Assembly: GCA_002840015.1 (NCBI GenBank)
Contig: PGZE01000029.1
Coordinates: 1 to 53,194, forward strand
Source: Gammaproteobacteria bacterium HGW-Gammaproteobacteria-2
GTDB taxonomy: Bacteria; Pseudomonadota; Gammaproteobacteria; Xanthomonadales; Xanthomonadaceae
Length of the DNA: 53,194 nt
Direction: 5' to 3'
Translations under genes and position numbers: made by a program
Notes under the pieces: generated by a model
The model's database searches: none
What the model saw: the letters and a program-made list of their open reading frames with translations, nothing else
Told to the model about the DNA's origin: nothing
Shown: positions 24,780-33,715 of the stretch, piece after piece
Layout: each line of letters begins with the position of its first letter
Position numbering within the stretch: position 1 is the first letter of the stretch

Positions 24780-26555
24780 GTGAGCGCCGCCAATGCCGTG
24801 GATGTCCCTGCGCCTGCCGATACCTTGTTGCGTGAGCGCAGTGCCGCCAAGAACCTGTTTTTCGGTGAGATTCTGGAACAGAACCTGTTTCCTTACCCGC
24901 GCATGCGTGAGCGTGATCGCGAGATGCTGGGCGCCATGGTGGATGCCATCGATGATTTTCTTGGCGAAAAGCGCGAGGACTTCCGGCGCTGGGACCGTGA
25001 CGCCGGGCAACCGAAAGAGTTTGTTCAGGCATTGCGCGACATGGGCTTGTTTGGGCTGATCATTCCCGAAGAATATGGTGGCCTGGAATTGTCAAACGCC
25101 GCTTACGCGCGGGTGCTGACCCAGACCAGTGGCCACGACAGCTCGGTATCGCTGACCATCGGTGCGCACAGCTCGATTGGCATGAAAGGCATTTTGCTGT
25201 TTGGCAGCGACGAGCAAAAGGCGCGCTATCTGCCGCGCTTGGCCAGTGGCGAGATGATCGCCGCATTCTGTCTCACCGAAGCCGGTGCCGGTTCCGATGC
25301 GGCGTCGATCCGTACCAGGGCAGTGCGCAACGATGACGACAGTTGGGTGCTTTCCGGTGAAAAAATCTGGATAACCAACGGTGGCATCGCCGATCTGTAC
25401 ACCGTGTTTGCGCGCACCGATGGCCCCGAGGGGCGGATGACTGCATTCGTTGTGGAAGCGGCGTGGCCGGGCGTCAGCCACGGCCCGCACGAGGACAAGA
25501 TGGGCATCCGCGCCTCGTCCACCACCACCGTCGCGTTCAGCGATGTGCGGGTGCCGGCGGAAAACGTGTTGGGCCCGGTCGGCAAGGGTTTCAAGGTGGC
25601 GATGGCGATTCTCAACAATGGCCGCACCGGTCTTGGCGGGGGCGCGGTGGGCGGCATGAAGTCGCTGATCAAGTTGACCAGCGCGCAGGCCAAAGAGCGC
25701 AAGCAGTTCGAGCGGCCGATTGCCGAGTTCGGGTTGGTTCGCGAAAAAATCGCACAAATGACGGTGGATTGTTTCGCCGCCGAGAGCACGGTGTGGATGG
25801 TGGCGCACTATATCGATTCGGGTTGCGCCGATTATTCGGTGGAAGCGGCAATCAGCAAGGTGTTCGCCAGTGACGCAATACAGCGCGCCGCCTATGAAGC
25901 ACTGCAAATTGCGGCCGGCAATGGTTACATGCGCGAGTTCCCTTACGAGCAGGTGGTGCGCGATGCGCGCATCCTGCCGATCTTCGAGGGCACCAACGAG
26001 ATTCTGCGGTTGTATATCGCACTGTCAGGCTTGAAGGATGTCGGCACCAGCCTCGGCGAGCTGCGCCACGCTGCCAACGACATCTTCAACAATCCGATCA
26101 AGGGCTTCGGTGTGCTCAGTAGCTATGCGGCGCGGCGGTTGAAGGAAAGCACCGGTGTCGGCACCGACACCATTGAGCGCGAATTGCATCCGACACTGCG
26201 CAAGGCTGCGGCAACCTATGAAAAATACGCGGTGTCGTTGTCCAAGGCCGCCGACCAGCTGTTGCGCAAGCATGGCAAGGCAATCGCCGATCAGCAATAT
26301 GCGTTGAAGCGGGTGGCGGACATTGCCATCGATCTGTTCGTTGGCTTGTGCGTGCTCTCGCGCGCCGACAGTTTGCAGCGCGAAGGCCATGAGGCAGCGG
26401 CGCAGGCGTTGGCGATTGCCGATCTGTTTACCCGCCAGGCCCGCGCGCGGATGGCGCGCAATGTGCGCAGCCTGCCGGTCAATGCCGATGCGCGCATGGA
26501 TGCGCTGGCCGGGTTCATGCTGGATCGCGGCAGTTATCCGTTCGATGTGATTTGA
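24780..26555 (+). CDS. Acyl-CoA dehydrogenase
   Basis: 591-residue flavoprotein of the long-chain ACAD type (ACAD9/VLCAD-like length, with about 190 residues beyond a standard 400-residue ACAD core). The start is GTG at 24780, six bases after GAGGAG. Longer readings run back into the divergent gene and are rejected. Visible are LTEAGAGSDAASI (flavin and substrate contact), KIWITNGG, and IFEGTNEILRL with the likely catalytic Glu. It oxidises acyl-CoA to enoyl-CoA and passes electrons to ETF. The extra C-terminal helical domain may bind the membrane. Chain-length preference is not readable. Confidence 0.93.
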   Translation: MSAANAVDVPAPADTLLRERSAAKNLFFGEILEQNLFPYPRMRERDREMLGAMVDAIDDFLGEKREDFRRWDRDAGQPKEFVQALRDMGLFGLIIPEEYGGLELSNAAYARVLTQTSGHDSSVSLTIGAHSSIGMKGILLFGSDEQKARYLPRLASGEMIAAFCLTEAGAGSDAASIRTRAVRNDDDSWVLSGEKIWITNGGIADLYTVFARTDGPEGRMTAFVVEAAWPGVSHGPHEDKMGIRASSTTTVAFSDVRVPAENVLGPVGKGFKVAMAILNNGRTGLGGGAVGGMKSLIKLTSAQAKERKQFERPIAEFGLVREKIAQMTVDCFAAESTVWMVAHYIDSGCADYSVEAAISKVFASDAIQRAAYEALQIAAGNGYMREFPYEQVVRDARILPIFEGTNEILRLYIALSGLKDVGTSLGELRHAANDIFNNPIKGFGVLSSYAARRLKESTGVGTDTIERELHPTLRKAAATYEKYAVSLSKAADQLLRKHGKAIADQQYALKRVADIAIDLFVGLCVLSRADSLQREGHEAAAQALAIADLFTRQARARMARNVRSLPVNADARMDALAGFMLDRGSYPFDVI

Positions 26556-26596
26556 AGTAGCAGCCGGTCCGTCGGCGAACGATCTTGCCGGCCTGC

Positions 26597-26661
26597 TTTT
26601 GTGGGAGCCGGCCTGCCGACGAACGAACTGGCGAAAGCGCTTCGCACGCGGGCGCGCTCCA
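26597..26661. repeat. REP-like palindromic element, partly decayed
   Basis: Begins TGTGGGAGCCGGCC and ends GCGCGCTCC followed by AAGG instead of CAC, so its right tip is lost. It lies between the convergent acyl-CoA dehydrogenase and GNAT genes. Confidence 0.75.
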
Positions 26662-26706
26662 AGGAGAGACCGCTTCGTGCGACGGTTTCAATAGATTCCT
26701 TGCGGG

Positions 26707-27192
26707 TTACAACTCGCGCAGGTAATAGCGATCGCAGGCAAAATGCCCGGTGCTGCCCAGCGGCGCCGGGATCTGGGTAAACCCGGAACGTTCGTACAGG
26801 CGCTGCGCGCCATCCATGCCGTACAGGGTTTCCAGATAACAGCGGCGAAAGCCGAACCCGCGTGCCGCATCAAGGCAGCGTTGCATCATCGCCGCGCCGG
26901 CCCCCTTGCCGCGCAGCGCAGGCAGAAAATACATCTTGCGCAGTTCGCAGACCGTGTCATCGCCGCCGGCCAGCGGTGCGATGCCGGCCCCGCCCATCAC
27001 CGTGCCCTGATGCTCGACTACGAAGTAGACATGGCGCGGTGCGACGTAAGCCTGACTCATCGCCGCCACTTCCGGGTCGTGAATGGCAAAGCCCGGGCCA
27101 TCGGCACCGAACTCGGGCATCACGCTGCGGATGATGCCGGCGACGGCGGCATCGTCCTCGGTACGGATTTCGCGGATCGAAAAATCGCTCAT
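26707..27192 (-). CDS. GNAT-family N-acetyltransferase
   Basis: 161 residues. The acetyl-CoA loop is in LRGKGAGAAMMQRCLDAAR, preceded by the beta-4 strand CELRKMYFLPA and followed by YLETLYGMDGAQRLYERSGF, all standard for GNATs. Its start overlaps the HMG-CoA lyase stop (ATGA), so it is read as the last gene of the leucine-degradation unit. The substrate is unknown; small-molecule amine acetylation is the default guess. Confidence 0.85.
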   Translation of the reverse strand: MSDFSIREIRTEDDAAVAGIIRSVMPEFGADGPGFAIHDPEVAAMSQAYVAPRHVYFVVEHQGTVMGGAGIAPLAGGDDTVCELRKMYFLPALRGKGAGAAMMQRCLDAARGFGFRRCYLETLYGMDGAQRLYERSGFTQIPAPLGSTGHFACDRYYLREL

Positions 27193-28049
27193 GCCGCTTC
27201 CCCGTTGCTGCTGGCCAGGGCACGGCCGACCTTGCTGCCGTTTTCGCGGCCGAGCACGTGCAACATGTACAGCACGTCTTCGGTGGCGACATTGCCGCTC
27301 GCCCCCTTGGCATAAGGGCAGCCGCCGGTGCCGGCAACCGAGGCATCGATGACGCGCACACCGTGCTCCAGACAGGCGAGGTTATTGGCCAGCGCCTGGC
27401 CGCGGGTATCGTGAAAATGCACCGCCAGCGCCGCCAATGGCACCGCTTCGGCAACCGCCGCCAGCATCGTGCGGGCCTGGTTCGGGGTGCCGACGCCGAT
27501 GGTGTCGCCGAGCGAGATCTCATAGCAGCCCAGTGCGTACAACTGCGCCGCCACACGGACGACATCGGTCACCGCTACCGCGCCTTGATACGGGCAGCCG
27601 AGCACGGTGGAAACGTAGCCACGCACGCGCACGCCATCGGCCTTCGCCTGCTCGATCACCGGTACGATGCGGGCCATGCTTTCGCTGATCGAGGCATTGA
27701 TGTTGCGCTGGCTGAAGGCTTCCGATGCGGCGGCAAACACCGCGATCTCGGTGGCGCCAACGGCGCGCGCACGCGCGTAACCGTGTTCATTGGGCACCAG
27801 CACCGGGTAGCTGACGCCGGCGGCCTTGTGAATACCGCTGAATACTTCCGCCGCATCGGCCAATTGCGGAATCCAGCGCGGGCTGACAAAGCTGGTGGCT
27901 TCGATGTTGCGCAGGCCGGTTGCCGACAGCCGATCAATCAAGGCGATCTTGGCGCTTGCCGGGATGATCTGCTTTTCGTTCTGCAGCCCATCGCGTGCGC
28001 CCACTTCGACGATGCGTACGGTGCCGTCCGCTGCTGGTGCCTTGCTCAT
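27189..28049 (-). CDS. liuE: Hydroxymethylglutaryl-CoA lyase
   Basis: Cleaves HMG-CoA to acetoacetate and acetyl-CoA, the last step of leucine degradation. 286 residues. A TIM-barrel with VGARDGLQNE near the N-terminus, metal-site HFHDTRGQA, and the active-site Cys motif GTGGCPYAKGASGN. It overlaps the upstream carboxylase gene by one base (TAATG) and the downstream GNAT by four. Confidence 0.95.
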   Translation of the reverse strand: MSKAPAADGTVRIVEVGARDGLQNEKQIIPASAKIALIDRLSATGLRNIEATSFVSPRWIPQLADAAEVFSGIHKAAGVSYPVLVPNEHGYARARAVGATEIAVFAAASEAFSQRNINASISESMARIVPVIEQAKADGVRVRGYVSTVLGCPYQGAVAVTDVVRVAAQLYALGCYEISLGDTIGVGTPNQARTMLAAVAEAVPLAALAVHFHDTRGQALANNLACLEHGVRVIDASVAGTGGCPYAKGASGNVATEDVLYMLHVLGRENGSKVGRALASSNGEAA

Positions 28050-30043
28050 TACGCATCCTCCAGCACGATCAGGGCGATGTCGGCATCGACAAACTCACCG
28101 ACCGCGACCCGCACCTCGGCCACGGTGCCGGCACGCGGGGCTTTTAGGCTCAGCTCCATTTTCATCGCCTCCATCACCGCCACTTCCTGGCCCAGTTCGA
28201 CCACATCACCGACGGCAACCCGCAGTACGATCAATTTGCCCGGCATCGGCGCCGGCACGCGGTTGCCGGTGTGCATGGTTTCATCTTCTTCGAACTGGAA
28301 CGGATGCACCCGCGCCATGCGCAGACGCTGCGCACCATCGTGGATGAACACCGACGCGCTGTCGGCATGGGCGCGCACCCGCATCGCCACGCCATCGACC
28401 CGCGCGCTGAGCCAGTGGCCAGCAATTTGTGCGGCTTCGACGCGGCATGGCGCGCCAGCCCATTCCAGCAGGTAGTTGCCGGCGCTGCCGTGACAAGTCA
28501 ATTCGTAGCGTTCACCGCGATGGGCAAGCCCCAGTACGCGATAGCTGACGTGGCCCAGACGCCAGCCATCGGCGATTGCCCACGGCGAATCGGGCTCGTT
28601 GCTGCGGTGCGCCAGTTGTATGGCCAGGCGCTCTTCGGCCAGCAACACGGTGCTCGCGCACAGGGCAAGCCGCGTCGGGCTCGGCGGCAGCGGCGTTGGC
28701 AACACTTCATCCAGATGCTGGTCAAGGTAACCGGTATCGATGTTGCCATCGCGCACCCTGGGGTGGCGGATCAAGCGTTCGAGGAATGCGATGTTGCTGC
28801 TCGGCCCGACCACTTCACAATCGGCCAGGGCATCGGCCATGCGCGCCAGTGCCTCGCTGCGATCCGCGCCATGTACGATCAATTTGGCGATCATCGGGTC
28901 GTAATGCACGCTGACGGTATCGCCCTGGATGACGCCCGAATCAACACGCACGCCGGGCTGTGCGCTGGGCAGGTGCAAGGTCTCGAGCCGGCCCGAGCCG
29001 GGCAGGAACTCGCGCTCCGGGTCTTCGGCGTACAGGCGCACTTCGATGGCGTGGCCGCTGCTCGGCACGCTCAATGCCGGTAGCGGTTCACCGCAGGCGA
29101 CACGCAACTGCCATTCCACAAGGTCCAGACCGGTGACCATTTCGGTGACCGGGTGCTCGACCTGCAAGCGGGTGTTGATTTCCATGAAGTAGAAACCGCC
29201 ATCGGCATTGACGATGAACTCGACGGTGCCGGCGTTGCGGTAGTCGATGGCGCGCGCGGCCATCACCGCGGCTTCGCCCATGCGCTGGCGGGTTGCATCA
29301 TCGAGAAATGGCGACGGCGATTCTTCGAGCACCTTCTGGTAACGCCGTTGCGCCGAGCACTCGCGCTCACCCAGATGAATCGCATTGCCGTGGCTGTCGG
29401 CAAAAATCTGCATTTCGATATGGCGTGGCTGTTCGATATAGCGCTCCAGCAACACCCGGTCACGGCCGAACGCGCCCTGCGCTTCACGCTGGCACGAGGC
29501 GAGGGCAGCGGAAAACTGCTCGGCGCTGCGCACGATGCGCATGCCTTTGCCGCCACCGCCGTGCGCGGCCTTGATCATCAGCGGATAACCAACCTCCTCG
29601 GCCTGTCGCGCCAGATGCTCCGGCGATTGCTCGGCGCCGGTATAGCCGGGAACCACCGGCACCCCGGCGGCGTGCATCAGATCCTTGGCGCCGGCCTTGG
29701 AACCCATCTTGCGCATCGACGCGGCCGTTGGGCCAACAAACACCATGCCGGCGCGTTCGACGGCTTCGGCAAAATCGGCGTTTTCCGACAAAAAACCGTA
29801 GCCCGGATGGATCGCCTGCGCGCCGGTCTGTCGTGCCACCGCGATGATGGCGTCGCCACGCAAATACGAATCCGCCGGTGCCGGACCGCCGATGCAATGC
29901 GCCTCATCGGCCAACCGCACATGCTGGGCGGTGGCATCGGCTTCGGAAAACACCGCGACCGTGCGCACGCCGAGACGGCGGCAACTGCGGATGATGCGGC
30001 AGGCGATTTCGCCGCGATTGGCGATCAGCAGGCTATCAAACAT
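28049..30043 (-). CDS. liuD: Methylcrotonyl-CoA carboxylase biotin-containing alpha subunit
   Basis: 664 residues. The biotin carboxylase domain (about 1-450) has the ATP-grasp loop GGGGKGMR and MEINTRLQVEHPVTE. A linker domain follows, then a C-terminal biotinyl domain with the AMKME biotin site near residue 630. The ATP-dependent carboxylation of 3-methylcrotonyl-CoA in leucine breakdown needs the beta subunit LiuB, which is not in this window. Acetyl- or propionyl-CoA carboxylase alpha subunits look alike. The neighbours liuC and HMG-CoA lyase favour MCC. Confidence 0.92.
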   Translation of the reverse strand: MFDSLLIANRGEIACRIIRSCRRLGVRTVAVFSEADATAQHVRLADEAHCIGGPAPADSYLRGDAIIAVARQTGAQAIHPGYGFLSENADFAEAVERAGMVFVGPTAASMRKMGSKAGAKDLMHAAGVPVVPGYTGAEQSPEHLARQAEEVGYPLMIKAAHGGGGKGMRIVRSAEQFSAALASCQREAQGAFGRDRVLLERYIEQPRHIEMQIFADSHGNAIHLGERECSAQRRYQKVLEESPSPFLDDATRQRMGEAAVMAARAIDYRNAGTVEFIVNADGGFYFMEINTRLQVEHPVTEMVTGLDLVEWQLRVACGEPLPALSVPSSGHAIEVRLYAEDPEREFLPGSGRLETLHLPSAQPGVRVDSGVIQGDTVSVHYDPMIAKLIVHGADRSEALARMADALADCEVVGPSSNIAFLERLIRHPRVRDGNIDTGYLDQHLDEVLPTPLPPSPTRLALCASTVLLAEERLAIQLAHRSNEPDSPWAIADGWRLGHVSYRVLGLAHRGERYELTCHGSAGNYLLEWAGAPCRVEAAQIAGHWLSARVDGVAMRVRAHADSASVFIHDGAQRLRMARVHPFQFEEDETMHTGNRVPAPMPGKLIVLRVAVGDVVELGQEVAVMEAMKMELSLKAPRAGTVAEVRVAVGEFVDADIALIVLEDA

Positions 30044-30065
30044 GGCGTTTCCTATGGAGTTTCAT

Positions 30066-30863
30066 TCAGCGGCTGGCCCAGTCGGGTGCGCGTTTATCGA
30101 GAAAGGCGGCCAGCCCATGCTGGCCCTCGGGTGAAACCCGCAAGCGGGCGATCAGCGTGGCATTCTCGCTGTCGATGCGTTGCTGCGTGTCGGCATCCAT
30201 GCCAGCTATCGCCAACGCCAGTCGTTTGGCCTCGCTCTGGGCAACGGGGCCGCCCTTTTGCAGCCAGTGCAGACAGCGTTCAACCGCTTCATCCAGCATC
30301 TCGGCAGCAACACATTCGTGCAGCAGGCCGACAGCCTGTGCTTGCTCGGCATCGAATACTTCGCCGGTGATGAACGCACGGCGCGCAGCACGCGCACCCA
30401 TCGCAGCCACCACGTAGGGCGAGATCACCGCCGGCACCAGCCCGAGCTTGACCTCGGACAGCGCAAACTTCGCGCCGCTGACACCAATCGCGATGTCGCA
30501 GCAGGCGATCAGCCCGACACCGCCGCCATAGGCAGCGCCGTTGACGCGGGCAATGGTTGGTTTGCCGAGAAAGTTGAGGGTGCGCATCAACGCTGCCAGC
30601 TTCAGCGAATCCTCGCGGTTTTCGGCTTCGCTGGCGCCGGCCATGGCGCGCATCCAGTTGAGGTCGGCGCCAGCCGAAAACGTGCCGCCACGGCCAGTCA
30701 GCAGCACTGCGCGAACCTCAGGATCGGCATCGGCGTGTTGCAAGGCATCCGTGAGTTCGGCGATCAGATCGGCGTCGAACGCGTTATGTACCTGCGGGCG
30801 ATCAAGGGTTATCCGGCACACGCCGCCATGAATACTTTGCTCGATGTTGGAAGGCTTGGCCAT
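30066..30863 (-). CDS. liuC: Enoyl-CoA hydratase, probable methylglutaconyl-CoA hydratase
   Basis: 265-residue crotonase family protein. GTFSAGADLNWMRAM forms the CoA and oxyanion region, NGAAYGGGVGLIACCD follows, and LSEVKLGLVPA keeps a catalytic Glu. It is first in the liuC-liuD-liuE-GNAT unit, 22 bases ahead of liuD. Methylglutaconyl-CoA hydratase links the carboxylase and the lyase, so the context gives the substrate. Confidence 0.9.
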   Translation of the reverse strand: MAKPSNIEQSIHGGVCRITLDRPQVHNAFDADLIAELTDALQHADADPEVRAVLLTGRGGTFSAGADLNWMRAMAGASEAENREDSLKLAALMRTLNFLGKPTIARVNGAAYGGGVGLIACCDIAIGVSGAKFALSEVKLGLVPAVISPYVVAAMGARAARRAFITGEVFDAEQAQAVGLLHECVAAEMLDEAVERCLHWLQKGGPVAQSEAKRLALAIAGMDADTQQRIDSENATLIARLRVSPEGQHGLAAFLDKRAPDWASR

Positions 30864-30959
30864 GGGCTGATGTCAGGCAAAACACGATTGTATCGTCCGA
30901 TGCGTCTGCTGATGTGCTCTGGATGAGTCATCGGGGGCAAACAATCACGTATTCAGGCA

Positions 30960-30989
30960 TTGACGCTTTCAGGGCGAATCGATCATAAT
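30960..30989 (+). promoter_or_regulatory. tRNA-Arg promoter
   Basis: TTGACG (30960-30965) and CATAAT (30984-30989) with an 18-base spacer, a near-consensus sigma-70 promoter ending 11 bases before the tRNA. Confidence 0.75.
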
Positions 30990-31000
30990 GGCGGCTTGAC

Positions 31001-31077
31001 GCGCCCGTAGCTCAGCTGGATAGAGCACCAGGCTACGAACTTGGGGGTCGGGAGTTCGAATCTCTCCGGGCGCACCA
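31001..31077 (+). tRNA. tRNA-Arg (anticodon ACG)
   Basis: A 77-base cloverleaf with acceptor GCGCCCG/CGGGCGC, D-arm GCTC...GAGC, anticodon stem CCAGG/CTTGG with loop CTACGAA (anticodon ACG at 31035-31037), T-arm with GTTCGAATC, and an encoded 3' CCA. It reads CGN arginine codons after A34 to inosine editing. It stands alone with its own promoter and terminator. Confidence 0.98.
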
Positions 31078-31083
31078 TACGAT

Positions 31084-31118
31084 AAAAAGGTCTGATCTCG
31101 GTCAGGCCTTTTTTTTTG
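31084..31118 (+). terminator. Rho-independent terminator of tRNA-Arg
   Basis: AAAGGTCTGA pairs with TCAGGCCTTT across TCTCGG, followed by a run of about nine T. Confidence 0.92.
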
Positions 31119-31249
31119 GCTTAATTTCAGGTCAGGATTGAATCGTCGGACTTGAGCTGCTTGCAAGCAAACGACAACGATCACAACTCAGGTGGGTGAC
31201 CGGCTGTGCCGCGCAAGCTACCCTATGACTCACGCTGGGAGATGGCAAC

Positions 31250-32605
31250 GTGAGTAGACCGCTGGATTGCAACGCGGCACGGATGTGGCAAGACAATGCC
31301 TGGTCAGGGCCATGTGGTTTGCGGGCCGATGCGGCGGGCAACTTGCAAACGGAGGTGAATGCAGCCGCTGGCGTTGAGCAGTCGGGCTGGTTCTGCCCCG
31401 GCGTGCCCAATCTGCATTCGCACGCATTTCAGCGCGCCATGGCCGGCATGGCCGAGCGCCGGGGCAGCAGCGACGACAGTTTTTGGACATGGCGCGAAAC
31501 CATGTATCAGGTCGCAGCGCGTTTCGACCCGGACACGCTGCGCGCTGTAGCCACGCAGGTGTATGCCGAGATGCTCGAAGCCGGTTACACCCATGTCTGC
31601 GAGTTCCACTACCTGCACCATGATCCAGCGGGCCGGCGGTATGCCGATCCGGCAGCGATGTCACTGGCGATCATCGAGGCTGCTGAACGCGCCGGCATCG
31701 GCCTGACCCTGTTGCCGACCTTGTATCAACGCGGTGGCTTTGATGATCGCGCACTCAGTGCGCGGCAGCAGCGTTTTGGCCACGGCATCGATGAGTATTG
31801 CGCGTTGATCGAGCGCCTCAACGGCATGCAGCATGCACGCCTGCGCGTTGGTATCGCCTTTCACAGCTTGCGCGCGGTGGCGCCGGCAATGCTGCGCACC
31901 GTACTCGACGCTGTTGACCAGCACGCGCCGGTGCATATCCATATTGCCGAGCAGCAAGTCGAAGTGGACGAATGCATTGCGCTCTATGGTGCGCGGCCGG
32001 TACGTTGGCTGCTCGATCATCTACCCGTGGATCAGCGCTGGGCATTGGTACATGCCACCCATTGCGATGCCGGTGAGCTGCGCGATCTGGCGGCTTCCGG
32101 CGCCACGGCGGTGTTGTGCCCGAGCACCGAGGCCAATCTGGGCGATGGCTTGTTCGACCTGCCGGCGTATCTGGCGCACGGCGGTCGCCTGGGTATCGGC
32201 AGCGACAGCCAGGTTTCGATCGCACCGACCGAGGAATTGCGTTGGCTGGAATACGGCCAGCGATTGCGCTTGCAGCAACGCAATATCGCTGCTGTCGGTG
32301 CGGGTTCGGTGGCGCAAGCGTTGCTCGCCAAGTCGTGGGATGCGGCGGCGGTGTGTGGCGTCGATCTGGGCGCGTTGCGCGTGGGCGCAAGGGCAGATGT
32401 GCTGGCGCTCGACCCGGACGCATCCAGTCTTGTCGGTGCCGGTAGCACCGATGTTCTGGATCGCTGGGTTTTCTGCGCTCAGCGCAGCGCGGTGCGCGAT
32501 GTGTGGGTGGCGGGCGAACAGGTGGTGGCCGCTGGCCGGCACCGCGATAGCGAGGCGATCGCGCGGCAGTACAGGGCTGCGCTGAAGCGCTTGTGGCCCG
32601 CGTGA
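31250..32605 (+). CDS. hutF: Formimidoylglutamate deiminase
   Basis: Amidohydrolase of 451 residues that converts N-formimidoyl-L-glutamate to N-formyl-L-glutamate in the five-step histidine degradation route. Visible are the metal pair in PNLHSHAFQRAMAG, the substrate region DDSFWTWRETMY, His in VHIHIAEQ and VHATHCD, and Asp in GIGSDSQVSI. The start is GTG at 31250 with GGGAGA eight bases ahead. No other hut genes are nearby, so it is separated from its pathway. Confidence 0.93.
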   Translation: MSRPLDCNAARMWQDNAWSGPCGLRADAAGNLQTEVNAAAGVEQSGWFCPGVPNLHSHAFQRAMAGMAERRGSSDDSFWTWRETMYQVAARFDPDTLRAVATQVYAEMLEAGYTHVCEFHYLHHDPAGRRYADPAAMSLAIIEAAERAGIGLTLLPTLYQRGGFDDRALSARQQRFGHGIDEYCALIERLNGMQHARLRVGIAFHSLRAVAPAMLRTVLDAVDQHAPVHIHIAEQQVEVDECIALYGARPVRWLLDHLPVDQRWALVHATHCDAGELRDLAASGATAVLCPSTEANLGDGLFDLPAYLAHGGRLGIGSDSQVSIAPTEELRWLEYGQRLRLQQRNIAAVGAGSVAQALLAKSWDAAAVCGVDLGALRVGARADVLALDPDASSLVGAGSTDVLDRWVFCAQRSAVRDVWVAGEQVVAAGRHRDSEAIARQYRAALKRLWPA

Positions 32606-32675
32606 TACGCTGCCATGACCGACGCAACCGTGAAGTTCAATCCAATGCAAAGAATATCGGCTAAGGCATGGATCA

Positions 32676-32684
32676 TGCTAGGAT
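32676..32684 (+). promoter_or_regulatory. Possible extended -10 of the MSHA operon
   Basis: TGCTAGGAT looks like an extended -10 box about 85 bases before mshI. No convincing -35 box lies upstream, so this is weak. Confidence 0.25.
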
Positions 32685-32767
32685 TTGAGCCTTGACTCCG
32701 GGCCGGTTGCGCGGAGTTGGGGCGGGTGGGAGTTCAACGGCTGGCGGGATTCGTTACAGGGGCAGGC

Positions 32768-33715
32768 ATGGCACTGGGGCAATGGTTCGGGCGACGCAAG
32801 ACTTCAACTGATCGCATCGGCATTGCGGTCGGTCCGCACGGGCTGGTCGCGGTCCGTGTTTCAGCGTCCGCGCGTGCCGATGATCGGCCGCAGGTTCAGG
32901 CCACCGCGTTTTTTCCATCCGGTGTCGAATCGGACTGGCCCGATGGCATGCGCAAACTTACCCGTGATCTTTCCGGGAATGGGCTCGACACCGTGGTCGT
33001 CCCGCATGCGCAATTGGTGTCGTTGATGCAGCTTTCGATTCCGCCAACACCGGAATCCGAACGCATCGGCGCATTGAAATTTCGTGCCCGCGAAGTGAGC
33101 CAGGTGCCGATCGAGGACATGCTGCTCGATTATGTCGATGTCGCCGGCACCCGCGCGCGTGGCGGCGAGCCACCCTGTTATTGCGCGATTGCATCGCGTG
33201 AGCGCATGACCCGGCTGCGCGATGCGGTGCTGGGCGCGGGCTTGCATCTGGAAGCGATCGACGTGGCGGATATGGCATTGAGCCATGTATTGGGACGCGC
33301 TGCGGGCGAGGGTGAGGCCGTTTCCGCCTTGGTGCTGGGCAATCAGGGCCTGCGCTTTGTGATCGTCAATGAAGGCAAGCTCAGCCTGTTTCGTTCCAGC
33401 ACACTCACCGCCGAGCATTTTCGCAATGGCTTTGCCGAGCACCTGGATCAACTGCTGCTCGAAGTGCAACGCACCATTGATTTTTACGAGAGCCACTACA
33501 CCACGCCACCACCAAAACGCTTGTTGCTGATGCCGGACTGGCCGTTTACCGAGTCGCTTGCCGAGGCGTTGACGCCTGCGCTGCGGGTTCGGCCAGAACC
33601 TTTTTCGTTAGATGAAGTGTTGCAATCGACGGATCGCCTGGGCAGCCCGGCACCGGATCTGATGGTGCTGGCGGTGGGTGCAGCGCTGCGGCCGAAGGCT
33701 GAGGTGAGCGCATGA
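32768..33715 (+). CDS. mshI: MSHA pilus biogenesis protein MshI (PilM-like)
   Basis: 315-residue actin-like protein of the PilM/MshI family that sits on the cytoplasmic face of the pilus machine. It begins LGQWFGRRK and has DRIGIAVGPHGLVAVRV as the first actin-fold strand pair and a central LGNQGLRFVIVNEG. The ATG at 32768 follows AGGGGC. An upstream TTG reading is rejected. It heads the MSHA operon and overlaps the next gene as ATGA. Confidence 0.88.
   Translation: MALGQWFGRRKTSTDRIGIAVGPHGLVAVRVSASARADDRPQVQATAFFPSGVESDWPDGMRKLTRDLSGNGLDTVVVPHAQLVSLMQLSIPPTPESERIGALKFRAREVSQVPIEDMLLDYVDVAGTRARGGEPPCYCAIASRERMTRLRDAVLGAGLHLEAIDVADMALSHVLGRAAGEGEAVSALVLGNQGLRFVIVNEGKLSLFRSSTLTAEHFRNGFAEHLDQLLLEVQRTIDFYESHYTTPPPKRLLLMPDWPFTESLAEALTPALRVRPEPFSLDEVLQSTDRLGSPAPDLMVLAVGAALRPKAEVSA

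Noticed and set aside
27258..28475. 405-codon plus-strand open frame
   Set aside because: Lies over HMG-CoA lyase and liuD, both with full catalytic motifs on the other strand.
31001..31120. Integration site use of the tRNA-Arg gene
   Set aside because: No integrase, no 3'-end duplication and ordinary housekeeping genes on both sides.
32760..32790. Sigma-54 promoter (TGGCAC) at the mshI start
   Set aside because: The TGGCAC lies inside the coding start and no TTGC element follows at the right spacing.
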